A DNA stretch of 64,000 bases, taken from the NCBI RefSeq assembly GCF_003201815.1, contig NZ_QJKB01000006.1, positions 62,001 to 126,000 of the forward strand, written 5' to 3'. Below, one piece after another: positions 10,030-19,069 of the stretch. The notes under the pieces were generated by a model that searched no databases, was not told the DNA's origin, and was given only the letters and a program-made list of their open reading frames with translations. Position 1 is the first letter of the stretch. Each line of letters starts with the position of its first letter. Source of the stretch: Undibacterium pigrum. Lineage in GTDB: Bacteria; Pseudomonadota; Gammaproteobacteria; Burkholderiales; Burkholderiaceae_D. The position numbers and the translations under genes were made by a program.

Positions 10030-10406
10030 ACGAATCCTTGCGTTACGGTATCACTGTCTTACTGCCTGATTTGCTGAGGGTCTGCTTCTGCTTATAGTCT
10101 ATTCTCCCAGATTATTGATATTGATACGAAAGAAATTGCATGTATAAAAAACAAATTTCTTGAGCCGGAACTGCTAGCTACCAGTACACTTTAGGTAAGT
10201 GTCAGTCATACTGTACTGGTCTTTTTGTGGGGCACTGTCCATTGGGTTGAACAATACAGCATGTTAATGTGCGCTCCATAAATACTAGATTGAAGTAGTT
10301 CGCCTTTCATAATTCAATCTACATTAAAAAGTATATGATTCACTCACAAGGTGATTCTGTTTTGTTGCGCACACCATTGCCATACGATAAAAAGCACGGA
10401 GACCCC
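10030..10406. other. Intergenic region between two divergent genes
   Basis: Separates the divergently transcribed chemoreceptor and indolepyruvate oxidoreductase genes and must hold both promoters. It is AT-rich, especially around 10100-10150 and 10270-10340. I saw no convincing -35/-10 pair, repeat, RNA gene or coding frame. The in-frame extension from 10335 is probably untranslated because a GGAG precedes the ATG at 10407. Confidence 0.6.
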
Positions 10407-13400
10407 ATGAACGCACCCCTCAAAGTTGAGCAGCAGGCGCTGATCGATAACAATATTTCCCTGGACGATAAATTTACGCTGGAGCGCGGCCGCGCCTTCA
10501 TGACCGGCACCCAGGCCCTGATACGTCTGATGATGTTGCAGCGCCAGGCCGATGAAAAAGCTGGCCTCAATACCGGCGGCTACATCAGCGGTTATCGCGG
10601 CTCACCGCTGGGTAACGTCGACCTGACTGCTGCCAAGGCAAAAAAACATCTGGCCAAGCATCACGTCAAATTTCACCCTGGCGTGAATGAAGACCTGGCA
10701 GCTACGACAGTCTGGGGTACGCAACAGGTGAATATGTTCCCTGGTGCGAAATATGATGGTGTGTTTGCCATGTGGTATGGCAAGGGCCCAGGTGTAGACC
10801 GTTGCGGTGACGTATTCAAGCATGCCAATCTGGCGGGTACCTCAAAACATGGTGGTGTACTGGTCGTGGCGGGTGATGATCATGCCGCCAAGTCGTCTAC
10901 TGCAGCGCATCAGAGTGAACATATCCTTAAAGCCTGTGGTATCCCGGTCTTGTATCCATCTACCGTGCAGGAATATCTGGACTATGGCCTGCATGGCATC
11001 GCCATGTCGCGCTATACCGGCCTGTGGGTGTCGATGAAATGTGTGACTGACATCGTCGAATCCGGCGCTGTTGTTGATATTGACCCGGACCGTGTCAAAC
11101 CAGTGATTCCTGGAGATTTTGTCTTGCCTGCCGATGGCGTGAACATCCGCACACCAGACCCGGTGCTGGCGCAAGAAATCCGCATGAATAACTATAAATG
11201 GTATGCGGCCCTCGCTTATGCGCGTGCCAACAAGCTCAATAAAATTATCTGGGACAGCCCGGTTGCCAAGATCGGTATCATCACTGCCGGTAAATCCTAC
11301 CTCGACACCCGTCAGGCGCTGGCCGACCTCGGTATTGATGAGCAAGTCGCCAAAGACATAGGCATACGCCTGTACAAGATAGGCCTGACCTGGCCGCTGG
11401 AATCTGAAGGCGTGCGTGAATTCGCCACCGGCCTGGAAGAAATCCTGGTGGTTGAAGAAAAACGCCAGATCCTTGAATACGCCTTGAAAGAAGAACTGTA
11501 CAACTGGGAAGACAAAGTCCGCCCACGCGTGGTTGGTAAGTTCGATGATAGTGGTGAATGGAGTAACCTGCATGGTTCTGGCCATGGTGAATGGTTGCTG
11601 CCCGCGACGTATGAACTAAGCCCGGCTCAGATCGCTCGCGCGATTGCTTCCCGCATCAGCCGTTACTTCGCTGGTCACCCTGTAGAGCAACGCGTCAAGG
11701 AACGCGTGGCTTATCTGGAAGCCAAGGAAGCGATGCTCAATACCGTTTCCAAGCCTGACCCTAACAAAGACCGTGTACCGCATTTCTGTTCCGGCTGCCC
11801 GCACAATACATCCACCAAAGTACCTGAGGGCAGCCGTGCCCTGGCTGGTATCGGTTGCCATTACATGGTTACCTGGATGGACCGTGAAACTTCCACCTTC
11901 ACCCACATGGGTGCAGAAGGGGTAACCTGGGTAGGCCAGGCACCATTCACGACCGAGAACCATGTGTTCTGTAATCTGGGTGATGGTACTTACTATCACT
12001 CGGGCTTGCTGGCTATCCGTGCTGCGGTATCTGGTGAAGTCAATATCACTTACAAGATATTGTTCAATGATGCTGTCGCCATGACAGGTGGCCAGGAATT
12101 CGATGGCCCGCTGGACCCTGGCATGATCTCCCGTCAGATCGCGGCTGAAGGCGTAGGCCCTATCATCGTCGTCACTGACGAGCCAGAAAAATATGGTGCA
12201 GGCTATCCCTGGGCTGCTGGCGTCACCGTGCGTCATCGTAGTGAACTTGATGCCGTGCAACGTGAACTGCGCGTGGCCAAGGGCGTCTCTGCCATGATTT
12301 ACGACCAGACCTGCGCGTCCGAAAAACGCCGCCGCAGGAAAAAATTCGACAAGGATGGAAAGCCTGGCTTCCCTGACCCTGCCAAACGTGTAGTCATCAA
12401 TGAAGCAGTCTGTGAAGGTTGTGGCGATTGCTCAGTGCAATCCAACTGCCTGTCAGTCGAGCCGCTGGAAACCGAATTCGGTCGCAAGCGCCAGATCAAC
12501 CAGTCTTCCTGCAACAAGGATTTTTCCTGTGTCACAGGTTTTTGCCCCAGCTTTGTCACCGTTGAAGGCGGCAAGCTGAAGAAACCAGCAAAAACGAAAA
12601 TTGAGCCAGGTAATGCACTCGACGTGAATGCACTGCCTTACCCAGCCCTGCCTGATACCAAAACACCTTTCGGTGTACTGGTGACCGGTGTCGGTGGTAC
12701 TGGCGTCATCACCATCGGCCAGATCATGGCCATGGCCGCGCATTTGCAAGGCAAAGCCTGTTCCGTGCTGGACATGACAGGTTTGGCGCAAAAGGGTGGC
12801 GCGGTGATGTCACACGTGCGCCTGGCTGACAAGGCTGACGACATACAGTCGACGCGCGTAGGTACAGGCATGGCTGATCTGGTCATAGGCTGTGATCTGA
12901 TCGTGACGGCAGGCAAGGATGCGCTGTCCCGCATGGGCGAAGGCCGTACCCATGCTGCCATCAATGCCAATGGTTCGCCAACGTCGACCTTCATCAAGAA
13001 TCCTAACTGGCAATTCCCGGCTGAATCAGCCGAAGGCGATATCCGCAAAGCCTGCGGTGCTGACCGTGTCGATCTGATCGACGCAGCCTCGATAGCCACC
13101 GCCTTGATGGGTGACAATATTGCGACGAATATGTTCATCCTTGGCTATTCCTGGCAAAAAGGCTGGGTACCGCTGGAAGAAGTCGCCCTGATGCGTGCGA
13201 TTGAACTCAATGGCGTATCTATCGACTTCAACAAGCAGGCATTCAACTGGGGCCGTCTGGCTGCGCATGACCTGGCAGCGGTACAGCGTCTGGTGACACC
13301 GGCACAAGTCATAGAACTGAAACGCGCACCGACGCTGGATGACACCATCAACAAGCGCGTGGCATTTTTGACGGATTACCAGGATGCCGCTTACGCCAGC

Positions 13401-13991
13401 CAGTACAGTGACTTTGTTGCCCAGGTCAAAGCCGCGGAAAGCAAACTCGTCGATGGCAACAAGCCTTTGCGTCTGACAGAAGCAGTAGCGAAATACCTGT
13501 TCAAGCTGATGGCTTACAAAGACGAATATGAAGTCGCACGCCTATACACTGACGGCAAGTTCCAAAAGAAAATTGCCGACATGTTTGAAGGCGACTACGC
13601 CATCAACTTCCACCTCGCACCGCCATTACTGGCCAAGCGTGATGACAAGGGCCACTTGATCAAGCAGCAGTTTGGCCCATGGATGATGAAAGCTTTTGGC
13701 ATACTGGCCAAGTTCAAATCCCTGCGTGGCGGCACTTTTGATATCTTTGGCTACACCGAAGAACGCAGAATGGAACGTGCCTTGCCGGTAGAGTACAAGC
13801 AGACCCTGAACAAGTTGCTGCCTTTACTGAATGCAGATAATTTGTCCAAGGCAGTAGCGATAGCCAGCATTCCTGAAGACATACGCGGTTATGGTCATGT
13901 CAAGGAAAGGCATTTCAAGGCTGCCAAGGCCAAGGAAGCGACGCTGATTGCTGAATTCAATACGGCACAGTCTGCGCAAAAAGCTGCCTGA
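10407..13991 (+). CDS. Indolepyruvate ferredoxin oxidoreductase family protein (fused alpha/beta)
   Basis: 1194-residue single-chain 2-oxoacid:ferredoxin oxidoreductase that decarboxylates aryl or branched 2-oxoacids to acyl-CoA using thiamine diphosphate and Fe-S clusters. The N-terminal pyrimidine-binding part (TGGYISGYRGSPLGNVD), the TPP-binding part (FNDAVAMTGGQEFDG), a 4Fe-4S cysteine cluster (CEGCGDCSVQSNC plus SSCNKDFSC) and the C-terminal gamma-type domain (VTGVGGTGVITIGQI) lie in order on one polypeptide, as in aerobic proteobacteria. The ATG at 10407 has GGAG at optimal spacing. The gene is monocistronic. Confidence 0.93.
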   Translation: MNAPLKVEQQALIDNNISLDDKFTLERGRAFMTGTQALIRLMMLQRQADEKAGLNTGGYISGYRGSPLGNVDLTAAKAKKHLAKHHVKFHPGVNEDLAATTVWGTQQVNMFPGAKYDGVFAMWYGKGPGVDRCGDVFKHANLAGTSKHGGVLVVAGDDHAAKSSTAAHQSEHILKACGIPVLYPSTVQEYLDYGLHGIAMSRYTGLWVSMKCVTDIVESGAVVDIDPDRVKPVIPGDFVLPADGVNIRTPDPVLAQEIRMNNYKWYAALAYARANKLNKIIWDSPVAKIGIITAGKSYLDTRQALADLGIDEQVAKDIGIRLYKIGLTWPLESEGVREFATGLEEILVVEEKRQILEYALKEELYNWEDKVRPRVVGKFDDSGEWSNLHGSGHGEWLLPATYELSPAQIARAIASRISRYFAGHPVEQRVKERVAYLEAKEAMLNTVSKPDPNKDRVPHFCSGCPHNTSTKVPEGSRALAGIGCHYMVTWMDRETSTFTHMGAEGVTWVGQAPFTTENHVFCNLGDGTYYHSGLLAIRAAVSGEVNITYKILFNDAVAMTGGQEFDGPLDPGMISRQIAAEGVGPIIVVTDEPEKYGAGYPWAAGVTVRHRSELDAVQRELRVAKGVSAMIYDQTCASEKRRRRKKFDKDGKPGFPDPAKRVVINEAVCEGCGDCSVQSNCLSVEPLETEFGRKRQINQSSCNKDFSCVTGFCPSFVTVEGGKLKKPAKTKIEPGNALDVNALPYPALPDTKTPFGVLVTGVGGTGVITIGQIMAMAAHLQGKACSVLDMTGLAQKGGAVMSHVRLADKADDIQSTRVGTGMADLVIGCDLIVTAGKDALSRMGEGRTHAAINANGSPTSTFIKNPNWQFPAESAEGDIRKACGADRVDLIDAASIATALMGDNIATNMFILGYSWQKGWVPLEEVALMRAIELNGVSIDFNKQAFNWGRLAAHDLAAVQRLVTPAQVIELKRAPTLDDTINKRVAFLTDYQDAAYASQYSDFVAQVKAAESKLVDGNKPLRLTEAVAKYLFKLMAYKDEYEVARLYTDGKFQKKIADMFEGDYAINFHLAPPLLAKRDDKGHLIKQQFGPWMMKAFGILAKFKSLRGGTFDIFGYTEERRMERALPVEYKQTLNKLLPLLNADNLSKAVAIASIPEDIRGYGHVKERHFKAAKAKEATLIAEFNTAQSAQKAA

Positions 13992-14020
13992 TATAGCTTG
14001 ATCTAAGATAGTTGTGAAAA

Positions 14021-14049
14021 AACAGGTCGCTCACGGGCGACCTGTTTTG
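14021..14049 (+). terminator. Intrinsic terminator after the indolepyruvate oxidoreductase gene
   Basis: AACAGGTCGC and GCGACCTGTT form a 10-bp stem with a short loop, followed by TT. A-rich sequence on the left side would let it also work for the convergent cyclophilin gene. Confidence 0.75.
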
Positions 14050-14113
14050 CTTGTTAGCCTGGTTTTAAAAATCGTAATAGAAAATTCTTGCTTCTACTCG
14101 CTAGTAGTCAACA

Positions 14114-14761
14114 TTATTTATCGCTAAGTCGAATCTGTTTGATCACAATTTCCTGCACGGGCATATGCTCGTATAAGTTACGTACTTCAACTGCAGTTTG
14201 AGCGATCTGATCTGCGACAGCCATACCTTCAACTACACGACCAAATACAGCATAGCCGCTGATCTCAGTGCCCGCAGGAGCTAGCTGTGGGCCCGCCAGG
14301 GTAGGCACCATGGTTTCTTTCTCATAAAGGTAATAGTCAAGAAATTGATTGTCCTTGAGGTTAATAAAGAAACCTGTGGGCACAGATACTCTATTGCCTA
14401 CTTTGGTTGTGGACATCGCTATTGTGCCGCGTTGATTTTTGAGGCCATTCTTTACTTCTGGAGCAAAAATTGGCAGAGCAAAATCTGCTTGCAGGGATAT
14501 ATTCCCTCCACTTTCAGTTGCTTTTGCCAATTCACCACCTTGTATCAAAAAATCTTTTACGGCACGATGAATGATGCTGTTTTTGTATATTCCCGCCTTT
14601 ACATATTTAATAAAAGCAGCAACCGTTTTTGGCGACTGTCTGGCATTCAATTCTATTTTGATGTTTCCTTCAGACGTTTCGATGATGGCGTAACGCGATT
14701 GGGCAACTGCACTTGTTGCTGTAAAGAGGAAAAAAGTCAGGCACAAGAATTTTTTGATCAT
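14114..14761 (-). CDS. Cyclophilin-type peptidyl-prolyl isomerase, exported
   Basis: 215 residues. The N-terminal signal peptide (MIKKFLCLTFFLFTATSAVAQ) predicts a periplasmic enzyme that isomerises Xaa-Pro bonds in exported proteins. The cyclophilin core shows IETSEGNIKIELNARQSPKTV, NSIIHRAVKDFLIQGGE and YAVFGRVVEGMAVADQI, as in PpiA/PpiB proteins. The IIHR arginine of the active site is present, but the usual F-x-x-Q and W positions are less well conserved. It lies 4 bases downstream of the following entry's gene, so the two are probably co-transcribed. Confidence 0.9.
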   Translation of the reverse strand: MIKKFLCLTFFLFTATSAVAQSRYAIIETSEGNIKIELNARQSPKTVAAFIKYVKAGIYKNSIIHRAVKDFLIQGGELAKATESGGNISLQADFALPIFAPEVKNGLKNQRGTIAMSTTKVGNRVSVPTGFFINLKDNQFLDYYLYEKETMVPTLAGPQLAPAGTEISGYAVFGRVVEGMAVADQIAQTAVEVRNLYEHMPVQEIVIKQIRLSDK

Positions 14762-14765
14762 GATT

Positions 14766-16136
14766 TCAACATCCCTGTGATTGAAATACCGAAACGCGTT
14801 TCATGATTCTCGTCCCATCATTCGTCTTTTTCCACTGACTGTACATGCCATTATTATAGTGAGGCTGCCAGCTCAGGGCGATGGACAAGATGCCGCTGCC
14901 ATCGAGGTCTCCGGCCGTCACGGACATGGGGTCTTCCTGATAAGGGTTGGTTACCAATAAGACCTGGCGTTTTCCTTTGTGGTAGAGACTGATTACCAGA
15001 CTGCGTGGGCAGCCTCCGTAGGCACCATAATATAATTGTGAAATGTAGGCAGGGCCATGGACTTGTTCGCAGAATACAGGTAGTTCTTCTACTAGCAGGC
15101 GATATTTTTCTTCATCAAAGCTGAATACCAGATCGCGTTTGATTTCTGCTTTTGCCGGTTCCAGCGAGATCTTGGGTGCTTCCTCATTGTCTGCATTGGC
15201 ATTTTCACTTACTGTGCGGTTAACTAGCAATAAATTAGAGACAGTCATGGCACCAGATTTTGCCATTTTGCGCGCCTTCTCTTGCCTAGACGCAGTGACC
15301 GTCGTTTGTGGCAGCGTATAAACCGGATAAGGCCGTGGTGAATTCAGTAATTGTGATTCCTGATAATCTGCCTCACCGACACCGGAAGAGAATCCCATAT
15401 CAGGCTTGTCACTATCAATAGTGATGCCAAGCACGGTGTATTGCCAGTTGGTGTTGCTGATAGAAAGAATGTAATCGGTTTCTCCCGTGATTAAAGTTCT
15501 CTGTATCAAAAAGTCTGGTAGTCCGTCGCCATTGAGATCGCCATACCACATGAGTTTCTGCTCACTAAAAATCATGCCAGGCGCGCGATCCAGTATGATG
15601 CTGTCAGGTTTACCGGGAACACTCATCAGTAGTTGCATGGACCCTGGCAATATTTTTGCATCGGCGCTCTTTTGATAAACTGCACGCAGTTCCAGTTTTT
15701 TTGCGTCAAGGCTGACGGCTTTTTTCCAGCCTTCTCTGATGGTTTCTTTTATTGTTGTCCCACTTTTGCAAAACGAGTTTGTCTTTTGGAATGATGTAGT
15801 GCCTAAGCCTTTAAGTATGAATAAAGCGGATTCAGGAACAACAGGTTCTATGAGAAAGTTTTTTGCATCTTGTCTGTCCCAGTTAAATGGCAACGACTTC
15901 TTGCGGAAACCCTGGAACGGGCTGCAGGATAATTTTTCACCATCCCACATTAAAACTTGCCAGGATTTGATACTGCCTTTTTCAGCACCAAAATAAGTTT
16001 TGCCATGCTCTTCTACCGTGGTATTTTCTACTTCTTGCATACCTAAAGGTATGCTTTCTATGGCTTGCGCAGATACAGTCTGGTGCAAGCTGCCAAACAA
16101 CAGGCTGAAAATCAAAATACCAGAAAAACTTGTCAT
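14766..16136 (-). CDS. Secreted protein with FG-GAP-like repeats, function unknown
   Basis: About 456 residues from the ATG at 16136, chosen because it gives a clean signal peptide (MTSFSGILIFSLLFGSLHQT, ending VSAQA) and has an AGGTAAG upstream; an ATG at 16178 would add 14 residues. Two segments look like FG-GAP/VCBS calcium loops: WYGDLNGDGLPDFLIQ in the middle and AGDLDGSGILSIALSW near the C-terminus. No catalytic motif was found. Base composition is more AT-rich than neighbouring core genes. It is paired with the cyclophilin gene, which may assist its folding (inference). Confidence 0.7.
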   Translation of the reverse strand: MTSFSGILIFSLLFGSLHQTVSAQAIESIPLGMQEVENTTVEEHGKTYFGAEKGSIKSWQVLMWDGEKLSCSPFQGFRKKSLPFNWDRQDAKNFLIEPVVPESALFILKGLGTTSFQKTNSFCKSGTTIKETIREGWKKAVSLDAKKLELRAVYQKSADAKILPGSMQLLMSVPGKPDSIILDRAPGMIFSEQKLMWYGDLNGDGLPDFLIQRTLITGETDYILSISNTNWQYTVLGITIDSDKPDMGFSSGVGEADYQESQLLNSPRPYPVYTLPQTTVTASRQEKARKMAKSGAMTVSNLLLVNRTVSENANADNEEAPKISLEPAKAEIKRDLVFSFDEEKYRLLVEELPVFCEQVHGPAYISQLYYGAYGGCPRSLVISLYHKGKRQVLLVTNPYQEDPMSVTAGDLDGSGILSIALSWQPHYNNGMYSQWKKTNDGTRIMKRVSVFQSQGC

Positions 16137-16291
16137 GCTCTTACCTGCATAAAATGAAAATTTGGACGAATCGCTCATGTGAGTGGAATACAATTATCCA
16201 TACATTCTGTGAGAAGAACCATGCGTGCAAAAATTTCTTTTTTTGAGCCTTGCCTTACAATGCTGCTTTCATCCAATTTCCTGCCACCGAT

Positions 16292-16663
16292 ATGCAAGCA
16301 CGTCCTTTCATCGCTACTGCCGCCATCCTCATGTTCACAGGCGTGGCTGCCGGTGCCTTTGGTGCACATGGCTTGAAGCAAATGCTGAGTGCCGACATGC
16401 TGGCTATCTGGCAAACGGCAGTGACTTACCAGATGGTGCATGGCCTGGGCATGCTGGCGCTGGGCATCATGTTGCAACAGCAGGATAATGCCCTGTTGCG
16501 CAAGGCTGCTTGGGCCATGCTGGCGGGGGTAATCATTTTCAGTGGCAGCCTGTATGCGCTGGCCCTGACGGGTGTGCGTATACTTGGGGCGATCACGCCC
16601 ATAGGCGGCGTGGCCTTCCTGGTGGGCTGGGCGATGCTGGCCTGGGCGGTAATCCGGCGCTAA
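16292..16663 (+). CDS. DUF423 family inner-membrane protein
   Basis: 123 residues, four predicted membrane helices, matching the small DUF423/YgdD family. Diagnostic features are the N-terminal GVAAGAFGAHGLK and the C-terminal GAITPIGGVAFLVGW. The ATG at 16292 gives the family start; the frame extends upstream without a better start. It is convergent with the retron reverse transcriptase, 7 bases away, and no link between them is implied by this layout. Confidence 0.93.
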   Translation: MQARPFIATAAILMFTGVAAGAFGAHGLKQMLSADMLAIWQTAVTYQMVHGLGMLALGIMLQQQDNALLRKAAWAMLAGVIIFSGSLYALALTGVRILGAITPIGGVAFLVGWAMLAWAVIRR

Positions 16664-16670
16664 GCCAAAG

Positions 16671-18011
16671 TCAGATCATAACTGCTGAGTCCGGCCATTT
16701 GATCTGCTCAAACAGAGCTTGCAGCTTTGCCGTGCGTGCAGGATTGATCATGCGCATATAGGCGAGCTTGCCTGCCAGATGAGCGCGAAAATTGGCATGT
16801 CCTTCGCGGTTTTGTGATGCTGGATTACTGCGCAGGCAGTTGGTCAAAATCGCTTTCAGGGTATCGTAATCAGCGCGCTTGATATTGCAGTGGCGGTTAA
16901 CGACGATACCTGTGACTTGCTGCCTGGTTGAGGCGCGCATGATGCGGGTCTTTTTGTAATTCAATACAAAACCTTCTTCCAGCACGATGGCAGCCACCTG
17001 CGGGATAACGCGTCGCAGGCTTTGGTCAAATTGCTCATCACCAGAAAATGTCAGGTCATCTGCATAGCGGCTATAACTGGCCTGCATGCTGTCTGCCAAT
17101 GCTTGCAGGCGCATATCAAGGCGGTAAGCACATAGATTGGCAAGGGCAGGGGAGGTCGGTGCACCTTGTGGCAGATGCGGACTGCGCAATAGATGTGCAG
17201 AACTGAGTGGAGCAAGGTAGCGGGTTTTTTCTTTGGCGATAACAGTAGGAGTGCGATTGCTGCATAGCCTTGCCAGCGTACCTGCCACTTTTTCTGGATA
17301 GCCCAGTTTGGCAAACAGCGCATGCAGACGTGAACCTGGAATGCTCGTAAAAAAGTCCTTCAAATCCAGCCGCACCACGACAAGTTTTCCTGTGTGTTGT
17401 GCCGCATGGCTGATACTCGAACGGCCTTGCTGAAATGCCTGTGCAGCAGCATGTGGCGGTACTTGGTTCAATATCCGTTGCAGGATTTTTCTTTGTATAT
17501 TGCGCAGGCGTGACTTGGGTATTTCCAGCAGTCGCCAGCCACCAGTAGCTTTTTCCAGCCAGCGGTAATGGTAATGTCTCAGTTGTGGTGCTGCCTGCGC
17601 ATCCTGTCGCCATTGGTCGGCAAACCATGCCAGTTCATTAACAGTCAGGTTCAGGTGTCTGGCCAGATCAGCGGAGTTATTAAATTCAGGTAAGGCCAGG
17701 GCTTGCAGCCATGCCGGTTTTTCAGGGGCTATGGCGGGCAACAGGCAATACTGTTTGATTTGCGGTTTGTCTTTGCCGCGCCAAGCATCGTAGTAGCCGT
17801 GATCATCCAGTATGATTGCAGCGATTTCATGGCGGCTGTAATGATAAAAATGCGGGCCAGCATGCAGGTAAATTTTTGGGCACAGTGACGGTATCCACGG
17901 CCATTTTTTACCCAAGACCCAGCTCATGTTTTTCATCAGGGCGATATGGCTGCATTCACCTGCCAGTAAGGCGTCGGCGATGGCTAAAGCGACCTGTTTG
18001 GGAATGTCCAT
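16671..18011 (-). CDS. Retron-type reverse transcriptase with N-terminal extension
   Basis: 446-residue RNA-directed DNA polymerase that would make msDNA from the RNA encoded just upstream (18048-18207). The RT core runs from about residue 140: IPKSRLRNIQRKIL, then RLDLKDFF at 214-221 (catalytic Asp), the PQGAPTSP box at 281-288, YADD at 316-319 and VTG at 366-368, the last being typical of retron RTs. An HAAQH at 202-206 resembles the retron NAxxH motif. Residues 1-120 form an extra domain (KKWPWIPSLCPKIYLHAG) that I do not recognise; long N-terminal extensions are known in myxobacterial retron RTs. The ATG at 18011 was chosen because the earlier TTG (18065) lies inside the a2 repeat of the RNA. 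No separate effector gene is adjacent. Confidence 0.92.
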   Translation of the reverse strand: MDIPKQVALAIADALLAGECSHIALMKNMSWVLGKKWPWIPSLCPKIYLHAGPHFYHYSRHEIAAIILDDHGYYDAWRGKDKPQIKQYCLLPAIAPEKPAWLQALALPEFNNSADLARHLNLTVNELAWFADQWRQDAQAAPQLRHYHYRWLEKATGGWRLLEIPKSRLRNIQRKILQRILNQVPPHAAAQAFQQGRSSISHAAQHTGKLVVVRLDLKDFFTSIPGSRLHALFAKLGYPEKVAGTLARLCSNRTPTVIAKEKTRYLAPLSSAHLLRSPHLPQGAPTSPALANLCAYRLDMRLQALADSMQASYSRYADDLTFSGDEQFDQSLRRVIPQVAAIVLEEGFVLNYKKTRIMRASTRQQVTGIVVNRHCNIKRADYDTLKAILTNCLRSNPASQNREGHANFRAHLAGKLAYMRMINPARTAKLQALFEQIKWPDSAVMI

Positions 18012-18047
18012 GAGTGAAGGCAGTGGCGTATGATCGTCGGCAGCGGA

Positions 18048-18207
18048 GCGGCGGAGAGCCTGCAACCAGTCTCGTCAAGTGTGAGCCAATCTGCATGAAG
18101 TGCAGGGCGGCTCACGCGATGAAATACCAGGTAAATTTATCCCGCGGGGTAACCCCGCAGAGGCACTATGGACTTGCGTCTGAGCGCCAGCTTGCAGGGT
18201 CCGCCGC
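18048..18207 (-). ncRNA. Retron msr-msd RNA
   Basis: About 160 nt, read on the minus strand. The 5' end (a1, 18207-18190, GCGGCGGACCCTGCAAGC) is complementary to the 3' end (a2, 18067-18048), pairing as GCGGCGGA and CCTGCAA separated by a small bulge. The msr part holds a strong GC hairpin at 18142-18160 (GCGGGG/CCCCGC) and a smaller GCG/CGC stem just after a1. The msd part holds a long hairpin at 18081-18115: a GTGAGCC/GGCTCAC outer stem and a CTGCA/TGCAG inner stem with a CTTCA loop. A candidate branching G lies in the AGC at the end of a1. The order a1-msr-msd-a2-RT matches known retrons. Confidence 0.85.
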
Positions 18208-18213
18208 AATGAG

Positions 18214-18242
18214 AAGATAGAGTATGCAATCGTGCCTGTCAA
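18214..18242 (-). promoter_or_regulatory. Sigma70-type promoter of the retron RNA
   Basis: Consensus TTGACA (18242-18237), a 17-base spacer, then TATCTT (18219-18214). The expected start is six to seven bases further on, at about 18207, which is exactly the first base of the a1 repeat. This agreement supports both the promoter and the RNA boundary. Confidence 0.8.
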
Positions 18243-18266
18243 TCCTCGCATTCCAAACGACAACTA

Positions 18267-18878
18267 TTACTCGCTATATTTTTCTACTGCTCTTTGATAA
18301 GCGGGTCGCGCCGCTATCATATCGACAAAGCGTGTCAGGTTAGGGAAGGCTTCACGACCCGCACCGCGCACGGCTGACTGTACGGCGAAAGACAGTTGTA
18401 TGTCCGCGCCCGTCAGGCTGTCACCGACGAAATAATCACGGCCTTCGAGTTCGCCATTCAGATAACCAAAATGGTTTGCCACTTCACCGTTGATACGTGG
18501 ATGCAAGGGGGCACCTGCTTCACCCAGGCGGCTCACATACAGCTTCAGCAGTAGTGGCAACATGGCCGAACCTTCGGCATAGTGCAGGAACTGCACATAG
18601 CGGTTGTAGTCCGACGTACCCACGGCAGGTGCGAGGTGGCCATTGCCATAAGTGCGTATCAGATAATCGATGATGGCACCAGATTCAATCAGGGTCTGGT
18701 CTTTGTCGCGCACGATTGGTGCTTTACCCAGCGGATGTATCTTTTGCAGTTCTGGTGGTGCCAGCCGTGTCTTGGGATCGCGGTCATAAGAAATGACGGT
18801 GTAATCCAGCCCCAGTTCTTCCAGCAACCAGGTGATACGGCGTGAGCGTGATTCTTTTAAATGGTGGACTTCTATCAT
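18267..18878 (-). CDS. Glutathione S-transferase family protein
   Basis: 203 residues. An N-terminal thioredoxin-like domain (MIEVHHLKESRSRRITWLLE, with the GSH-binding segment TLIESGAIIDYL) is followed by an all-helical C-terminal domain (YFVGDSLTGADIQLSFAV, the conserved N-capping/hydrophobic-staple region). Most similar in pattern to bacterial beta-type GSTs. The ATG at 18878 begins the conserved domain; the upstream open frame has no family similarity. The substrate is unknown. Confidence 0.93.
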   Translation of the reverse strand: MIEVHHLKESRSRRITWLLEELGLDYTVISYDRDPKTRLAPPELQKIHPLGKAPIVRDKDQTLIESGAIIDYLIRTYGNGHLAPAVGTSDYNRYVQFLHYAEGSAMLPLLLKLYVSRLGEAGAPLHPRINGEVANHFGYLNGELEGRDYFVGDSLTGADIQLSFAVQSAVRGAGREAFPNLTRFVDMIAARPAYQRAVEKYSE

Positions 18879-19009
18879 GGCAGCCTCGCGGTGTGGGGAA
18901 ATGAGAAAATCGGAAAAACCCATTATGCCCAGTTTTCTGCAAGTGTGCGCTGGCACTTGTTGTCTTGCTAGAGGCTCCCCTCTAGACTTTCCTTGAGCAA
19001 GTCCGGCTA

Positions 19010-19046
19010 GCGTCATATCCCTGACACAAGGCGGCCCTACTATCTT
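19010..19046 (+). promoter_or_regulatory. Putative Pho box and -10 upstream of the PhoD-like phosphatase
   Basis: GCGTCAT-ATCC-CTGACAC (19010-19027) matches the PhoB direct-repeat pattern CTGTCAT-N4-CTGTCAY at 11 of 14 positions. TATCTT follows at 19041-19046, about where a -10 is expected for a PhoB-activated promoter lacking a -35. It lies 24 bases upstream of the phosphatase start codon, which fits phosphate-starvation control. Confidence 0.5.
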
Positions 19047-19069
19047 CCATTTTCCAGGGGAGTAGCCAG

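Noticed and set aside
16292-16663. DUF423 protein as a membrane effector of the retron
   Set aside because: It is a widespread housekeeping-type family, lies convergent to the RT and is not co-transcribed with it.
18012-18065. Upstream TTG start for the retron reverse transcriptase
   Set aside because: The first 18 codons overlap the a2 repeat of the RNA and have no Shine-Dalgarno; the ATG at 18011 is more likely.
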